From NCBI GenBank assembly GCA_964452085.1, contig CAYVKL010000015.1:1-42861 (forward strand): a stretch of DNA of 42,861 nucleotides. The letters are read 5' to 3'. Position 1 is the stretch's first letter; each line of letters starts with the position of its first letter. Below, piece by piece: positions 27,385-39,735 of the stretch. The stretch is from Methanobacterium sp964452085 (GTDB lineage Archaea > Methanobacteriota > Methanobacteria > Methanobacteriales > Methanobacteriaceae). Both the position numbers and the translations under genes were made by a program. The notes beneath the pieces were generated by a model. It was given only the letters and a program-made list of their open reading frames with translations, was not told the DNA's origin and searched no databases.

Positions 27385-28965
27385 ATGGAGAGGGACAAAT
27401 ATGGGGATAAGTTTGAAGAGCTTCGAAATAAGGCTGAAGAAGTTTTGGAACATAAAAAAGGGTCTCGGAAAGAACTTGGCCATGAAATTGATGAATTAAT
27501 TCATGAACTGGAAGTTCACCAGATTGAACTGGAAATGCAGAATGAAGATCTTATTGCAACTCAAATTGAATTAGAAGATTCTCGAAGAGATTATCTTGAA
27601 CTATATGATTTTGCTCCAGTGGGATATTTGACCCTTGATGAAAATGGAATTATAAAAATAATTAACCTAACCGGCTCAGATATCCTGGGAAAACCCCGAA
27701 AATTCCTTTTAAATACAGCTTTTCTCCGTTATGTAACTCCAGATTATAAAAAAACATTACATTCTCATTTTAACCAAGTAATGAAAACTCAGCTAAAAAA
27801 ACAATGCGAAATAAAATTAATATCCGCTGATAAAACTCCCCTTTTTGTTTCGTTAGATACACTGCCAGTTTTTGATGAAGATGGAATCTTCAAAGAATTT
27901 AGAGTTGTAATTATCGACAGCAGTGAACGCAAAAAGGCAGAGAACAAGATTAAAGAATTCAATTACCAACTAAAAGCAACAATAGATGCAATACCAGATT
28001 TATTGTTTGAGGTTGATGCAGAAGGAAGGATATACGATTACAATGCACCTTATACTGGTTTACTGTACAGCCATCCTGAAAATTTTATTGGAAAAACTGT
28101 TTTTGAGGTTTTACCCATAAAAGCAGCAGCAAAAATTAAGGAAGCATTGAAAGAAGCATCTGAAAAAGGAAAACACCGGGGTATGACTTATTATTTAGAT
28201 TTTCCTGAAGGAAAAAAATATTTTGAACTTTCCATTGCTAAAAAACCCACTATCAAATCCAAATCCAGATATATAGCCTTAGCACGTGATATAACAGAAC
28301 GTAAGGAAGCAAATCAACAAATTAAAAAAGCTCTAGAGGAAAAAGAAATACTTATAAAAGAGATTCATCACCGAGTGAAAAATAATTTAATTGTAATGTC
28401 AAGTCTCCTTAATCTCCAAGCGGATTATGTTAAGGATAAAGCGTCATATGAAATGTTTATGGAAAGTAAGAATCGTGCTAAGTCTATGGCCCTCATTCAT
28501 GAGCGCCTTTACCAGTCCACTGACCTCAGAGAAATTGATTTCGGGGAATATATCCGATCCCTGTCCATGGATTTATACCGTACCTATGTAAGCAAACCAG
28601 AACTTATCAAGCTTGAAATGGATTTAGAACCGGTTAAAGTGGATATTAACACTGCCATCCCCTGCGGGTTAATTATAAATGAACTGGTAACTAACGCCTT
28701 CAAACATGCTTTTCCTGATAATATGGGGGGTAATGTGAATATCAAATTCTATTCAGAAGATAAAAATCTTGTTTTGGATGTTTCAGATGATGGGGTAGGT
28801 TTCCCCAAAGAAATAGACTTTAAAAATACAGATTCCCTTGGTTTAAAACTTGTAAATGTGCTTAACAGTCAGATTGATGGTGAAATAAAGTTTAAAATAG
28901 ATAATGGGACTGAATTTATGATTATATTACCTGATGTGAAGTTTGCGAGTGATTCGGATAGTTGA
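27385..28965 (+). CDS. Soluble PAS-PAS sensor histidine kinase
   Basis: A 526-residue cytoplasmic kinase. Residues 1-65 are a coiled coil with the motif HELEVHQIELEMQNEDL, common in PAS proteins. PAS1 spans about 70-185 (LYDFAPVGYLTLD) and PAS2 about 195-308 (DAIPDLLFEVD). The module with EIHHRVKNNL starts at residue 326, followed by the HATPase domain (NELVTNAFKHAF, DDGVGFP). A GGGGGAT ribosome site precedes the ATG. It is 68 bp after the CheB-CheR gene and likely receives or relays its signal. The next kinase gene continues in the same frame with only its TGA between. Confidence 0.92.
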   Translation: MERDKYGDKFEELRNKAEEVLEHKKGSRKELGHEIDELIHELEVHQIELEMQNEDLIATQIELEDSRRDYLELYDFAPVGYLTLDENGIIKIINLTGSDILGKPRKFLLNTAFLRYVTPDYKKTLHSHFNQVMKTQLKKQCEIKLISADKTPLFVSLDTLPVFDEDGIFKEFRVVIIDSSERKKAENKIKEFNYQLKATIDAIPDLLFEVDAEGRIYDYNAPYTGLLYSHPENFIGKTVFEVLPIKAAAKIKEALKEASEKGKHRGMTYYLDFPEGKKYFELSIAKKPTIKSKSRYIALARDITERKEANQQIKKALEEKEILIKEIHHRVKNNLIVMSSLLNLQADYVKDKASYEMFMESKNRAKSMALIHERLYQSTDLREIDFGEYIRSLSMDLYRTYVSKPELIKLEMDLEPVKVDINTAIPCGLIINELVTNAFKHAFPDNMGGNVNIKFYSEDKNLVLDVSDDGVGFPKEIDFKNTDSLGLKLVNVLNSQIDGEIKFKIDNGTEFMIILPDVKFASDSDS

Positions 28966-28998
28966 ATTAAGTTATATTGTTTAGGGTGGGGTGATAAC

Positions 28999-29136
28999 AT
29001 CAAACATCCTGAAAAAGATGATAAACTGCGAGAAAAGGCAGAGAAACTGTTAAGCCAGAAAATTAAAGGCTTAGAAATTCCTCAGGAAATTAGTGAATTA
29101 ATCCACGAACTTCAGGTTCACCAGATTGAACTGGAA
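28999..29136 (+). other. Unannotated N-terminal extension of the next kinase, likely ATC start
   Basis: In frame with the kinase at 29137, these 46 codons encode DDKLREKAEKLLSQK, then PQEISELIHELQVHQIELE, the same N-terminal coiled coil as in the gene at 27385, so they are coding. No ATG, GTG or TTG exists in this frame between the previous TGA (28963) and 29137. A strong ribosome site (GGTGGGGTGAT, 28985-28995) points to ATC at 28999 as the initiator. Confidence 0.6.
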
Positions 29137-31848
29137 ATGCAGAATGAAGAGTTAAGAAAATCCCAGTTGAACCTTCAAACTTCTCAAAATAGGTATTTTG
29201 ATCTTTATAATTTCGCACCAACGGGTTATTTCACTTTAGACCAAAATGAACTAATTACTGATGTTAATATTGCTGGAGCTGCTTTACTGGGAGTGGGGAA
29301 AAAAAATTTAATTAACATTGCTTTCATCCGCTTTGTAGCCCATGACTCCCGCAACGAATTTTATAAACTTTTGAAAAGCGTCAAACGTACTCAAGAGCAT
29401 AAAAAATGTGAATTAGAGCTTATAAGGGATAAAAAACCAATATATGTTATTTTAGAGATAAACACTTACCATAATGAAATTGGAAGTATCAAATCAATTC
29501 TAATAACTGCTGTAGATATTAGTAACCGTAAGAAAGCTGAAGAAGAATTAATTGATAGTGAATCGCATTTAAAAAGGGCGCAGGCCATTGGAAAAATCGG
29601 AAGTTGGGATTGGGATATTAAGAATGATACGTTGGAGTGGTCTGAAGAACTTTATAACATATTTGGGGTTGATGAAACCTTTGAACTTACTTTCGATAAT
29701 ATTGCTTCCATGATACATCCTGATGATCAGGCAGTAAATGCGGAAAATGTGGAAAAGTTACTTAAAGGTGCTGATAAAATTGATTACAATTTTCGCATCA
29801 AACTGCCTAACAAGGATGTTAAACATCTCCACCAATCCATTGAAGTCCAGCGTGATGAAGATGGTAATCCCAGCATGGCTTTTGGCATAATGCAGGATGT
29901 TACTGAATCAGAAGAATATAAAAAAGCTTTAAAAATTAGTGGAAAAAAATTTAAAGATATTTTTGAAAATGCAGTTGAAGGAATTTACCAGACCACTCCT
30001 GAAGGAACTTATTTAAGTGTTAACCCTGCTTTTGCCCATATTTACGGTTTTAAATCTCCGGAACAGATGATGGAAAAGGTTACAGATATTCAAAAACAAC
30101 TATACGTACATGAAGAGGATCGAGTTCTAATTAAAAGACTCCTGGAAACCAAGGGTGAGGTCAAAAATTTCGAGGCAGAATTTTATCACCAAAACGGGGG
30201 AAATATTTGGGTTTTGATTAATTCTAGAGTAATTAGAGATGAAAATGGTAAAATAAAATATTATGAGGGTACAGTAATTGACATAACCAAGTTAAAAGAA
30301 GCTGAAAAGACACTGACTCAAAGTGAAGAAAAATACCGCAGTGTACTTGAACAGTCCTATAATGGGGTGGTCTTGTCTGATGATGAAGGTAAGATCATAG
30401 AATGGAATAAAAGCATGGAAATCATCAGCGGTATGAGTAAAGACCAGGTTTTTGGCAAGTATTTAGATGAAATAATTTTACAGTCTATACCTCAAGAAGT
30501 AAAGGATTTGGCAGGGTCCCGAATGAAAAGTGACATAAGTAAAGTTTTTCAGACCAAAAAAGTACCTAAATCACTTGCTAAACTTGAATACACAATGCAA
30601 CGCCCGGATGGTCAGGAAAGGCATATAGAAACTGTTAATTTCCCAATTAAAACTGTTGGAAAATTTTTCTTGTGTACCATTACTCGGGATATCTCCCGAG
30701 AAAAAATTTCAGAAGCGGAAACAAAAGAACACTTGAAAAAACTTACCATTTTAAATAAGGTTATAAACACTGCCAACAATGCTTCTAACATTCAGAACTT
30801 GCTTAAAGATGTTTTAAACTCCACCATTGATTTATTGGGATTTGATAGTGGTGGAATTTATTTACTGAATGAAGAAACAGGTTTCACGGAATTGGCATAT
30901 TATGAAAACCTTCCCAAACCATTCCTTAAAAAAATAACCAAATTAAAAGCTGATGAAGAACCTTATTCTATCATTTATCAGGATGGACAACCGCTATATG
31001 ATTATATGGAGATTAAACCAGTAATAGGAAGCATTTCTGGTTTCAAATCAGTTGCTGCTCTTCCTCTTTTTTCAGCAGGAAAAGTAATTGGATCCCTTAA
31101 TGTGGCCAGCAATAAAAAATCAGAGATCAGTGACCTTGAAAAGGATATCTTGGAATCTATTGGCATGGAAACTGGTACCGTAATAGCTAAAATGTACACT
31201 GAAGCAGCTATTAAGGATTCTCTTGCTGAAAAAGAAGTATTACTCAAGGAAATCCATCATCGGGTTAAAAACAACATGCAGATTATATCCAGTCTCCTGA
31301 ACCTGCAACTACAACATGTACACCAAGATGAAGCAGTGAATGTTCTAAGGGATAGTCAGAGTAGGGTGAAAAGCATGGCAATGGTCCATGAAAAACTTTA
31401 CCAATCGCCTAACCTAACCAAAATAGATTTTGCAGATTACGTGCAAAAATTGGTATATGACATATTCTATTCTTACGGAATAAAAGAGGGAGAAATTGAA
31501 ATTGATTTAGATATTGGGGATATTAAGATGGGTATTGATTCAGCAATACCTTGTGGTTTAATTATCAACGAACTGGTTACCAACAGCTTTAAATATGCAT
31601 TTCCCAATGGTACAGGGACCATGAGAGTCGCACTTAAATCATTCCAGGATGTGATGGAGCTCAAAGTGAGTGATAATGGTGTAGGTTTACCAGAAGATTT
31701 TGATCCTGAAAGTACAGAAACTTTGGGGCTTCAACTAGTGGCAAACCTGGTGAAACAGTTGGATGGTGAATTAAAAATTAATCGAGACAAGGGAACTCAA
31801 TTTATAATTACTTTCAGAGAGTTAAAGTACAAACAACGAATGAATTAG
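29137..31848 (+). CDS. Soluble PAS4-GAF sensor histidine kinase
   Basis: A kinase of 903 residues counted from the first ATG (about 949 if the upstream extension is included). Four PAS domains end near residues 127, 254, 381 and 518; PAS2 is of the PAS_3 type (IGSWDWDIKNDTLEWS, MIHPDD). A GAF domain spans about 530-685 (LDVLNSTIDLLGFDSGGIYL-like start, then SVAALPLFSAGKVIGSLNVA). The module with EIHHRVKNNM begins at residue 705 and the HATPase domain follows (NELVTNSFKYAF, DNGVGLP). The true N-terminus is probably upstream at 28999 because the coiled coil HQIELEMQNEEL is cut by the ATG. No membrane helices. The kinase subtype matches those at 12916 and 32581. A T7 run at 31874 probably ends the transcript. 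Confidence 0.92.
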   Translation: MQNEELRKSQLNLQTSQNRYFDLYNFAPTGYFTLDQNELITDVNIAGAALLGVGKKNLINIAFIRFVAHDSRNEFYKLLKSVKRTQEHKKCELELIRDKKPIYVILEINTYHNEIGSIKSILITAVDISNRKKAEEELIDSESHLKRAQAIGKIGSWDWDIKNDTLEWSEELYNIFGVDETFELTFDNIASMIHPDDQAVNAENVEKLLKGADKIDYNFRIKLPNKDVKHLHQSIEVQRDEDGNPSMAFGIMQDVTESEEYKKALKISGKKFKDIFENAVEGIYQTTPEGTYLSVNPAFAHIYGFKSPEQMMEKVTDIQKQLYVHEEDRVLIKRLLETKGEVKNFEAEFYHQNGGNIWVLINSRVIRDENGKIKYYEGTVIDITKLKEAEKTLTQSEEKYRSVLEQSYNGVVLSDDEGKIIEWNKSMEIISGMSKDQVFGKYLDEIILQSIPQEVKDLAGSRMKSDISKVFQTKKVPKSLAKLEYTMQRPDGQERHIETVNFPIKTVGKFFLCTITRDISREKISEAETKEHLKKLTILNKVINTANNASNIQNLLKDVLNSTIDLLGFDSGGIYLLNEETGFTELAYYENLPKPFLKKITKLKADEEPYSIIYQDGQPLYDYMEIKPVIGSISGFKSVAALPLFSAGKVIGSLNVASNKKSEISDLEKDILESIGMETGTVIAKMYTEAAIKDSLAEKEVLLKEIHHRVKNNMQIISSLLNLQLQHVHQDEAVNVLRDSQSRVKSMAMVHEKLYQSPNLTKIDFADYVQKLVYDIFYSYGIKEGEIEIDLDIGDIKMGIDSAIPCGLIINELVTNSFKYAFPNGTGTMRVALKSFQDVMELKVSDNGVGLPEDFDPESTETLGLQLVANLVKQLDGELKINRDKGTQFIITFRELKYKQRMN

Positions 31849-31953
31849 AGAATAATTGTATATTAACCTTCTATTTTTTTATAATCTCAACCTAAATTTT
31901 TATTTTAATATAGGATCAATATTCCTAAAAGAGTTTCAAAAAGGGATAATAAC

Positions 31954-32415
31954 ATGAGAAGAAGTGATAAGGAAATAAAAGACTCACAAACTATTCAAAA
32001 AGTAATTGAAGAAGCCCAAATTTGCAGAATAGGTTTAGTCGATGGTAATGAACCATATGTAGTTCCAATGAACTTTGGTTACAAAGAGAATACTTTATAT
32101 CTTCATTCAGCCACTGAAGGGCGTAAAATTGATATTTTGAAGGAAAACAACCGTATTTGTTTCCAGATGGACATTAAAATAGAAATCTTGGCATCTGATA
32201 ATCCCTGTAACTGGGGTATGAAATATTTGAGTGTAATTGGCCATGGTAAAGCGCAGTTAATTGAAAATGCAACCGAGAAAATAGATGCATTAAATATTAT
32301 TATGGGTAAATATTCTCCTAAAAGATTCTTTGAATACTCGGAAGAATCTATCAGTAAAGTTTCTGTAATCAAAGTGGAAATCAAGGAGATAACTGGTAAG
32401 AAATCAGGCTATTAA
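31954..32415 (+). CDS. Pyridoxamine 5'-phosphate oxidase-family flavoprotein (NimA-like)
   Basis: A 153-residue split-barrel flavin-binding protein. Markers are CRIGLVDGNEPYVVPMNFGY, YLHSATEGRKIDILKENNRICF (shown in pieces), then YLSVIGHGKAQLIE and a C-terminal strand. This is the pattern of NimA-like proteins, which bind FMN or F420-like cofactors and in some bacteria reduce nitroimidazoles. In methanogens the role is unknown; a general flavin reductase is likely. AAGGGATAA precedes the ATG, and a TATA-like TTTTAATATAGG lies about 45 bp upstream, so it has its own promoter. It is a single gene between two kinases, and no functional link to them is visible. Confidence 0.88.
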   Translation: MRRSDKEIKDSQTIQKVIEEAQICRIGLVDGNEPYVVPMNFGYKENTLYLHSATEGRKIDILKENNRICFQMDIKIEILASDNPCNWGMKYLSVIGHGKAQLIENATEKIDALNIIMGKYSPKRFFEYSEESISKVSVIKVEIKEITGKKSGY

Positions 32416-32552
32416 ACAATAATTGAACCCCTAAACATATTTATTTTCCATAATTAATATAAAGTGATAACTAGGTCAAGGAATTTAGGTCGAGAGCATG
32501 TTAAAAGATTTAAATTACAAAAATTCAGCTCTCCATAAAAACAAATATGATT

Positions 32553-32572
32553 ACTAACACAATATTGTTAGT
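32553..32572. promoter_or_regulatory. Inverted repeat ahead of the receiver-kinase gene
   Basis: ACTAACA-CAATAT-TGTTAGT: 7-bp arms with a 6-bp spacer, ending 8 bp before the ATG at 32581. The outer ACTAAC/GTTAGT arms equal those of operator copy A but the spacing differs by 4 bp. It could be bound by a related TetR-like regulator, or form a hairpin over the start. Confidence 0.5.
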
Positions 32573-32580
32573 TGATTATA

Positions 32581-36318
<3,738 letters not shown>

Positions 36319-36432
36319 ATCCCTAAGAATTGATAATTGAAATGAGTAACTTTTTTGAAAAGGTTTTTAATTGGTTATTGGTTTAATTGATAATTGGTTT
36401 TTAAAAAGTTTATTTAACAAGGTTGGGTTATA

Positions 36433-37248
36433 ATGGCGGAGCTACCTGAACTGGTGATACTTGCCAGGCAAATGAATCATGAACTCAAATCAAAAGAATT
36501 TGATTCAGCTGAGCTACGACAGGAAAAATGCTTGAACCTGTCTCCAGATGACTTCATAATAAAAATCACTGGTAAAACTATAATTAAGGTTTATAATAGG
36601 GGAAAATGGATATTTATCCAGTTATCTGATGATTCTCATCTATTGCTGAATCTGGGAATGGGTGCAGACATATTCTTCCACCAACCCGGTCAGGAATTAC
36701 CAGATGATTATCAATGTCTTTTTCATTTTGCAGATGATTCTTCATTCACTTGCAGATTTTGGTGGGTTGGACGTGCAGAACTCCTCCCAGACTCTGAATT
36801 AGTCTACCATAAAGCCACTAAAGATCTGGCCATTTCACCACGGGATGATGCGTTCACCACAGAATATCTAAGAGAAATATGTGGGAGCCGTTCCCAGATA
36901 AAAAATCTCCTCCTGAATCAAAGGAAAATCGGAGGAATAGGCAATGTTTACATTCATGATATTCTATTTCGGGCAGGGATACATCCGCAAAGACTGGCTA
37001 ATACATTGGAATCATGTAAAATAGATAATCTCCATGCGATAATCCAGGAGAATTTAAAGGATGCCCTCAGTAAGGGGGGATTATTATATGAAAAAGATTT
37101 TTATGGGGAAGAAAAAGGATTTGAACGTGAATATTTCTTAGTGGCGTATAAAGAGGGAGAAGCATGTCCAGTTTGTGGCACAACTATTGAAAAGATTAAA
37201 ACAGGAAGTACATCATCTTATATCTGCCCATCCTGCCAAAAGTTGTGA
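36433..37248 (+). CDS. Fpg/Nei-family DNA glycosylase-like protein lacking the N-terminal proline
   Basis: A 271-residue protein. The N-terminus MAELPEL corresponds to MPELPEV of formamidopyrimidine-DNA glycosylase, but the catalytic Pro after the initiator Met is Ala2; Glu3 is kept. The beta-hairpin lysine (NRGKWIF), the helix-two-turn-helix part (IGGIGNVYIHDILFRAGIHP) and a C-terminal zinc finger with four Cys (CPVC ... CPSC) are present. The finger's usual Arg before the second Cys pair appears replaced (GSTSSYICP). Classical enzymes cut out oxidised bases through the N-terminal amine. An alanine amine could in principle still work, so activity may be altered rather than absent; a DNA-binding role is possible. 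GGTTGGGTT precedes the ATG. Its gene stands alone. Confidence 0.88.
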   Translation: MAELPELVILARQMNHELKSKEFDSAELRQEKCLNLSPDDFIIKITGKTIIKVYNRGKWIFIQLSDDSHLLLNLGMGADIFFHQPGQELPDDYQCLFHFADDSSFTCRFWWVGRAELLPDSELVYHKATKDLAISPRDDAFTTEYLREICGSRSQIKNLLLNQRKIGGIGNVYIHDILFRAGIHPQRLANTLESCKIDNLHAIIQENLKDALSKGGLLYEKDFYGEEKGFEREYFLVAYKEGEACPVCGTTIEKIKTGSTSSYICPSCQKL

Positions 37249-37253
37249 ATTTC

Positions 37254-37355
37254 TACCAATAAATTATCTTTTTCATGGAATTATACCAATGAATAATTCC
37301 TAGCTTGACATTTACCAATAAATTAATTCTATTCTAGACTTCTACCATTAAATTA
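37254..37355. repeat. Four imperfect ~30-bp direct repeats
   Basis: A TACCAATAAATTA core recurs at 37254, 37284, 37313 and 37343 with one to two changes, at spacings of 30, 29 and 30 bp. The array fills the gap between the Fpg-like gene and the promoter of the ACT/DUF5612 gene. Confidence 0.65.
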
Positions 37356-37442
37356 ATTTTCAACAATTTTTAGCAAACCATAAATTAATTAGAAGTTCAA
37401 TAGAATATATTAAAACAAATATTTAATTTCAGGAGACACTAC

Positions 37443-38099
37443 ATGGGTGAAATTGCCTTAAACATCAAAGCCATAAACCGGCCAGGGGTACTGCGGGACA
37501 TAACCGAATTAACAGCCCTATGTGGGATTAACATTACTTACACCCATCTATTTATCGAGGATCAGGACCATGCCTCAATATACATGGAGTTAGAGGCTGT
37601 TAAAAATGTGGACAAGTTCATAGAAAACATCAGAAACTTCGAAGCAGTGATAGGGGTGGAGGAGTGCCGTTCACTACACGAGATCTATGGTAAAAGGATT
37701 ATAATAATTGGTGGCGGTGCACAAGTGGCTATGGTTGCTCAAGGAGCTATTACTGAGGCAGATCGTCATAATATCAGGGGAGAACACATAAGTGTGGATA
37801 CAATCCCTTTAGTTGGTGAAGAAAACCTTTCTGAGGCGGTTTCAGCAGTGGGAAGACTTCCAAGGGTTGGTGCATTGGTACTGGCAGGGTCATTAATGGG
37901 TGGATATATCACAGAAGCTATTGAGGAGATAAAAAAAGACCATGATGTCATTGTAATCAGCCTCAACATGCCGGGCAGCGTCACTGAAAAAGCAGATCTG
38001 GTGGTAACTGACCCTATTCAGGCAGGGGTAATGGCAGTCATGGCTGTGGCAGACACAGCTATTTTTGATATTAAAAAATTAGGGAAAAAAATATTTTAA
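37443..38099 (+). CDS. ACT domain / DUF5612 protein
   Basis: A 218-residue protein conserved in methanogens. Residues 1-75 are an ACT domain (LNIKAINRPGVLRDITEL, then ITYTHLFIE), a fold that binds amino acids and regulates enzymes. Residues 80-218 match DUF5612, with a glycine-rich GKRIIIIGGGAQVAMVAQGA that may bind a nucleotide, then GALVLAGSLMGGYI and a C-terminal TDPIQAGVMAVMAVADTA. No reaction is known. The presence of an ACT domain and of homoserine dehydrogenase 1.6 kb away suggests a link to aspartate-family amino acid control, but they are not in one operon. An AGGAGA ribosome site precedes the ATG, and ATATATTAAA about 35-40 bp upstream is a likely TATA box. Confidence 0.85.
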   Translation: MGEIALNIKAINRPGVLRDITELTALCGINITYTHLFIEDQDHASIYMELEAVKNVDKFIENIRNFEAVIGVEECRSLHEIYGKRIIIIGGGAQVAMVAQGAITEADRHNIRGEHISVDTIPLVGEENLSEAVSAVGRLPRVGALVLAGSLMGGYITEAIEEIKKDHDVIVISLNMPGSVTEKADLVVTDPIQAGVMAVMAVADTAIFDIKKLGKKIF

Positions 38100-38157
38100 T
38101 ATTTAAAAATATTTAAAAGAAAAGATATGAATCTTCCATTGATGTTATTCCAAGAAT

Positions 38158-38440
<283 letters not shown>

Positions 38441-38471
38441 GTATCACCATGTATATTATGTTCACAACAGG

Positions 38472-38480
38472 ATTTATAAC
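38472..38480 (-). promoter_or_regulatory. TATA box of the small minus-strand gene
   Basis: On the minus strand the sequence reads GTTATAAAT, about 33 bp before the start codon at 38439, giving a very short leader that contains the GGTGATA ribosome site. Confidence 0.45.
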
Positions 38481-38669
38481 CATATTATATTAGGACTGTT
38501 CGGGGTTTAGATTACCATCAGTTGTGAATTGAAATCATTTAATACTATTACCTCACAAATATTAACTACGGTATAATCATGTTAAATTACTTGAAATTGG
38601 GTATTATTTGGAAACTGGTGTTTTTTAAGATTTAAATATTTATTAGGGGATTTTAAAGAGGTGAAGAAA

Positions 38670-39173
38670 ATGACACTCCACTGTGATCGAATGGACAGCG
38701 TTGTGGTTAAATCTGCTGAAGAAGCTTTGGAAATGGAAAACGTTAATTATGTACTTCCTTTTGTGAAGGAACCGTATGAGGGTGAGTTGAAGGATGCCTT
38801 TGAGCGAACATTAAGGGTTCGAGAGCTCAGTGGAGATGCAGCAGAGCTGGCCGACTACTGGTTCTTTGAAACGGTGGTTAGATTACACTTAAAAGGTCGT
38901 GGAATGTTATATGGTGGAATTAAACCATCTCAGATCAGTGGAGAGCCAGTAGTTAAAATGGCGGAAATGGCAGTTAAGACTGAAAACTTAAACGATCTCA
39001 TGAATTTCATCTTAGAATCCATCAAAGAAGATGTATGGTCCAGATTTGACGATGTTATTTCCAAAAAAGATTACGATATTAATGATGTGGATGATGCCCG
39101 GGATTATGTTAATGCCATGCTCAACTTTTTCTTTTACCTGCAACAATTAATTGAATTCATGGAAGAAGGATAA
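38670..39173 (+). CDS. DUF6448 family protein
   Basis: A 167-residue protein whose N-terminus HCDRMDSVVVKSAEEALE, followed by VNYVLPFVKEP, LKDAFERTLRVRELS and DYWFFETVVRLH, matches the uncharacterised DUF6448 pattern of His/Cys-Asp start and helical body. The His-Cys-Asp at the start might bind metal. In other organisms members may be exported, but no signal peptide is visible here. I chose the ATG at 38670 because GAGGTGA precedes it; a GTG at 38661 is part of that site. A TATA-like TTTAAATATTTATT lies just upstream. The cupin gene begins 83 bp downstream and may be co-transcribed. Confidence 0.8.
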   Translation: MTLHCDRMDSVVVKSAEEALEMENVNYVLPFVKEPYEGELKDAFERTLRVRELSGDAAELADYWFFETVVRLHLKGRGMLYGGIKPSQISGEPVVKMAEMAVKTENLNDLMNFILESIKEDVWSRFDDVISKKDYDINDVDDARDYVNAMLNFFFYLQQLIEFMEEG

Positions 39174-39255
39174 AACGTACGAAAAAAGATTAAAAGCTAA
39201 TTCAATGCTTTTTAATGAAAATAAAGTCTCTAAGAAATGTTTGGGGTGTAATGAA

Positions 39256-39579
39256 ATGTCAGAAGATCTAAAATCTGTAGTAATATATGTGGAAGAGTTA
39301 CTTGACTATCAGGACGGGGCAGTAGTAAGTCGGGAAATTATCCGCAAAGAAACAGGAACTGTAACCATATTTGCCTTTGATAAAGGGGAAGGTCTAAGTG
39401 AACACACAGCTCCCTTCGATGCCATGGTCCAAGTAATTGACGGGAAGGCCGAGATAACTATCTCCGGTAAAAAAAACATCCTCCAGAGGGGTGACATGAT
39501 CATCATGCCTGCCAACGAACCACACGCCCTTCATGCTCTGGAAAGGTATAAAATGATTCTAACCATGATCAGGTCTTGA
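39256..39579 (+). CDS. Cupin-domain protein
   Basis: A 107-residue single-domain cupin. Cupin motif 1 is GEGLSEHTAPFDAMVQVIDG and motif 2 is GDMIIMPANEPHALHA, containing the His and Glu residues that bind a metal. Small stand-alone cupins have varied roles (sugar isomerases, oxygenases, storage), so no function is assigned. The start at ATG 39256 is supported by GGGGTG upstream and by where the fold begins; the open frame extends back to 39151 but overlaps the previous gene and reads as non-conserved Lys/Asn-rich sequence. Convergent with hom. Confidence 0.87.
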   Translation: MSEDLKSVVIYVEELLDYQDGAVVSREIIRKETGTVTIFAFDKGEGLSEHTAPFDAMVQVIDGKAEITISGKKNILQRGDMIIMPANEPHALHALERYKMILTMIRS

Positions 39580-39617
39580 TTTTTAGAATTTGACTAAATT
39601 CGAATTTAATTAAATCC

Positions 39618-39682
39618 TTTTTTTTAATCTTTTTTTAAAAAACCCTTATTTTTAATTAATCTTTAATAAAAAAAGGAAAAAA
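39618..39682. terminator. Bidirectional terminator between cupin and hom
   Basis: T8 (39618-39625) and T7 (39630-39636) runs end the plus-strand cupin transcript. A7 (39668-39674) and A6 (39677-39682) runs are T-tracts for the convergent homoserine dehydrogenase transcript. Confidence 0.6.
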
Positions 39683-39735
39683 CCTTAAAACCGTATCAAC
39701 GGGGTTTTATGGATGTTTGGAGTTTAATAGTATAT

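Noticed and set aside
37254..37355. CRISPR array
   Set aside because: The repeats are short and degenerate, there are no unique-spacer/identical-repeat features, and no cas gene is present.
39151..39255. Upstream extension of the cupin reading frame
   Set aside because: It overlaps the end of the DUF6448 gene, lacks cupin features, and a proper ribosome site precedes the ATG at 39256.
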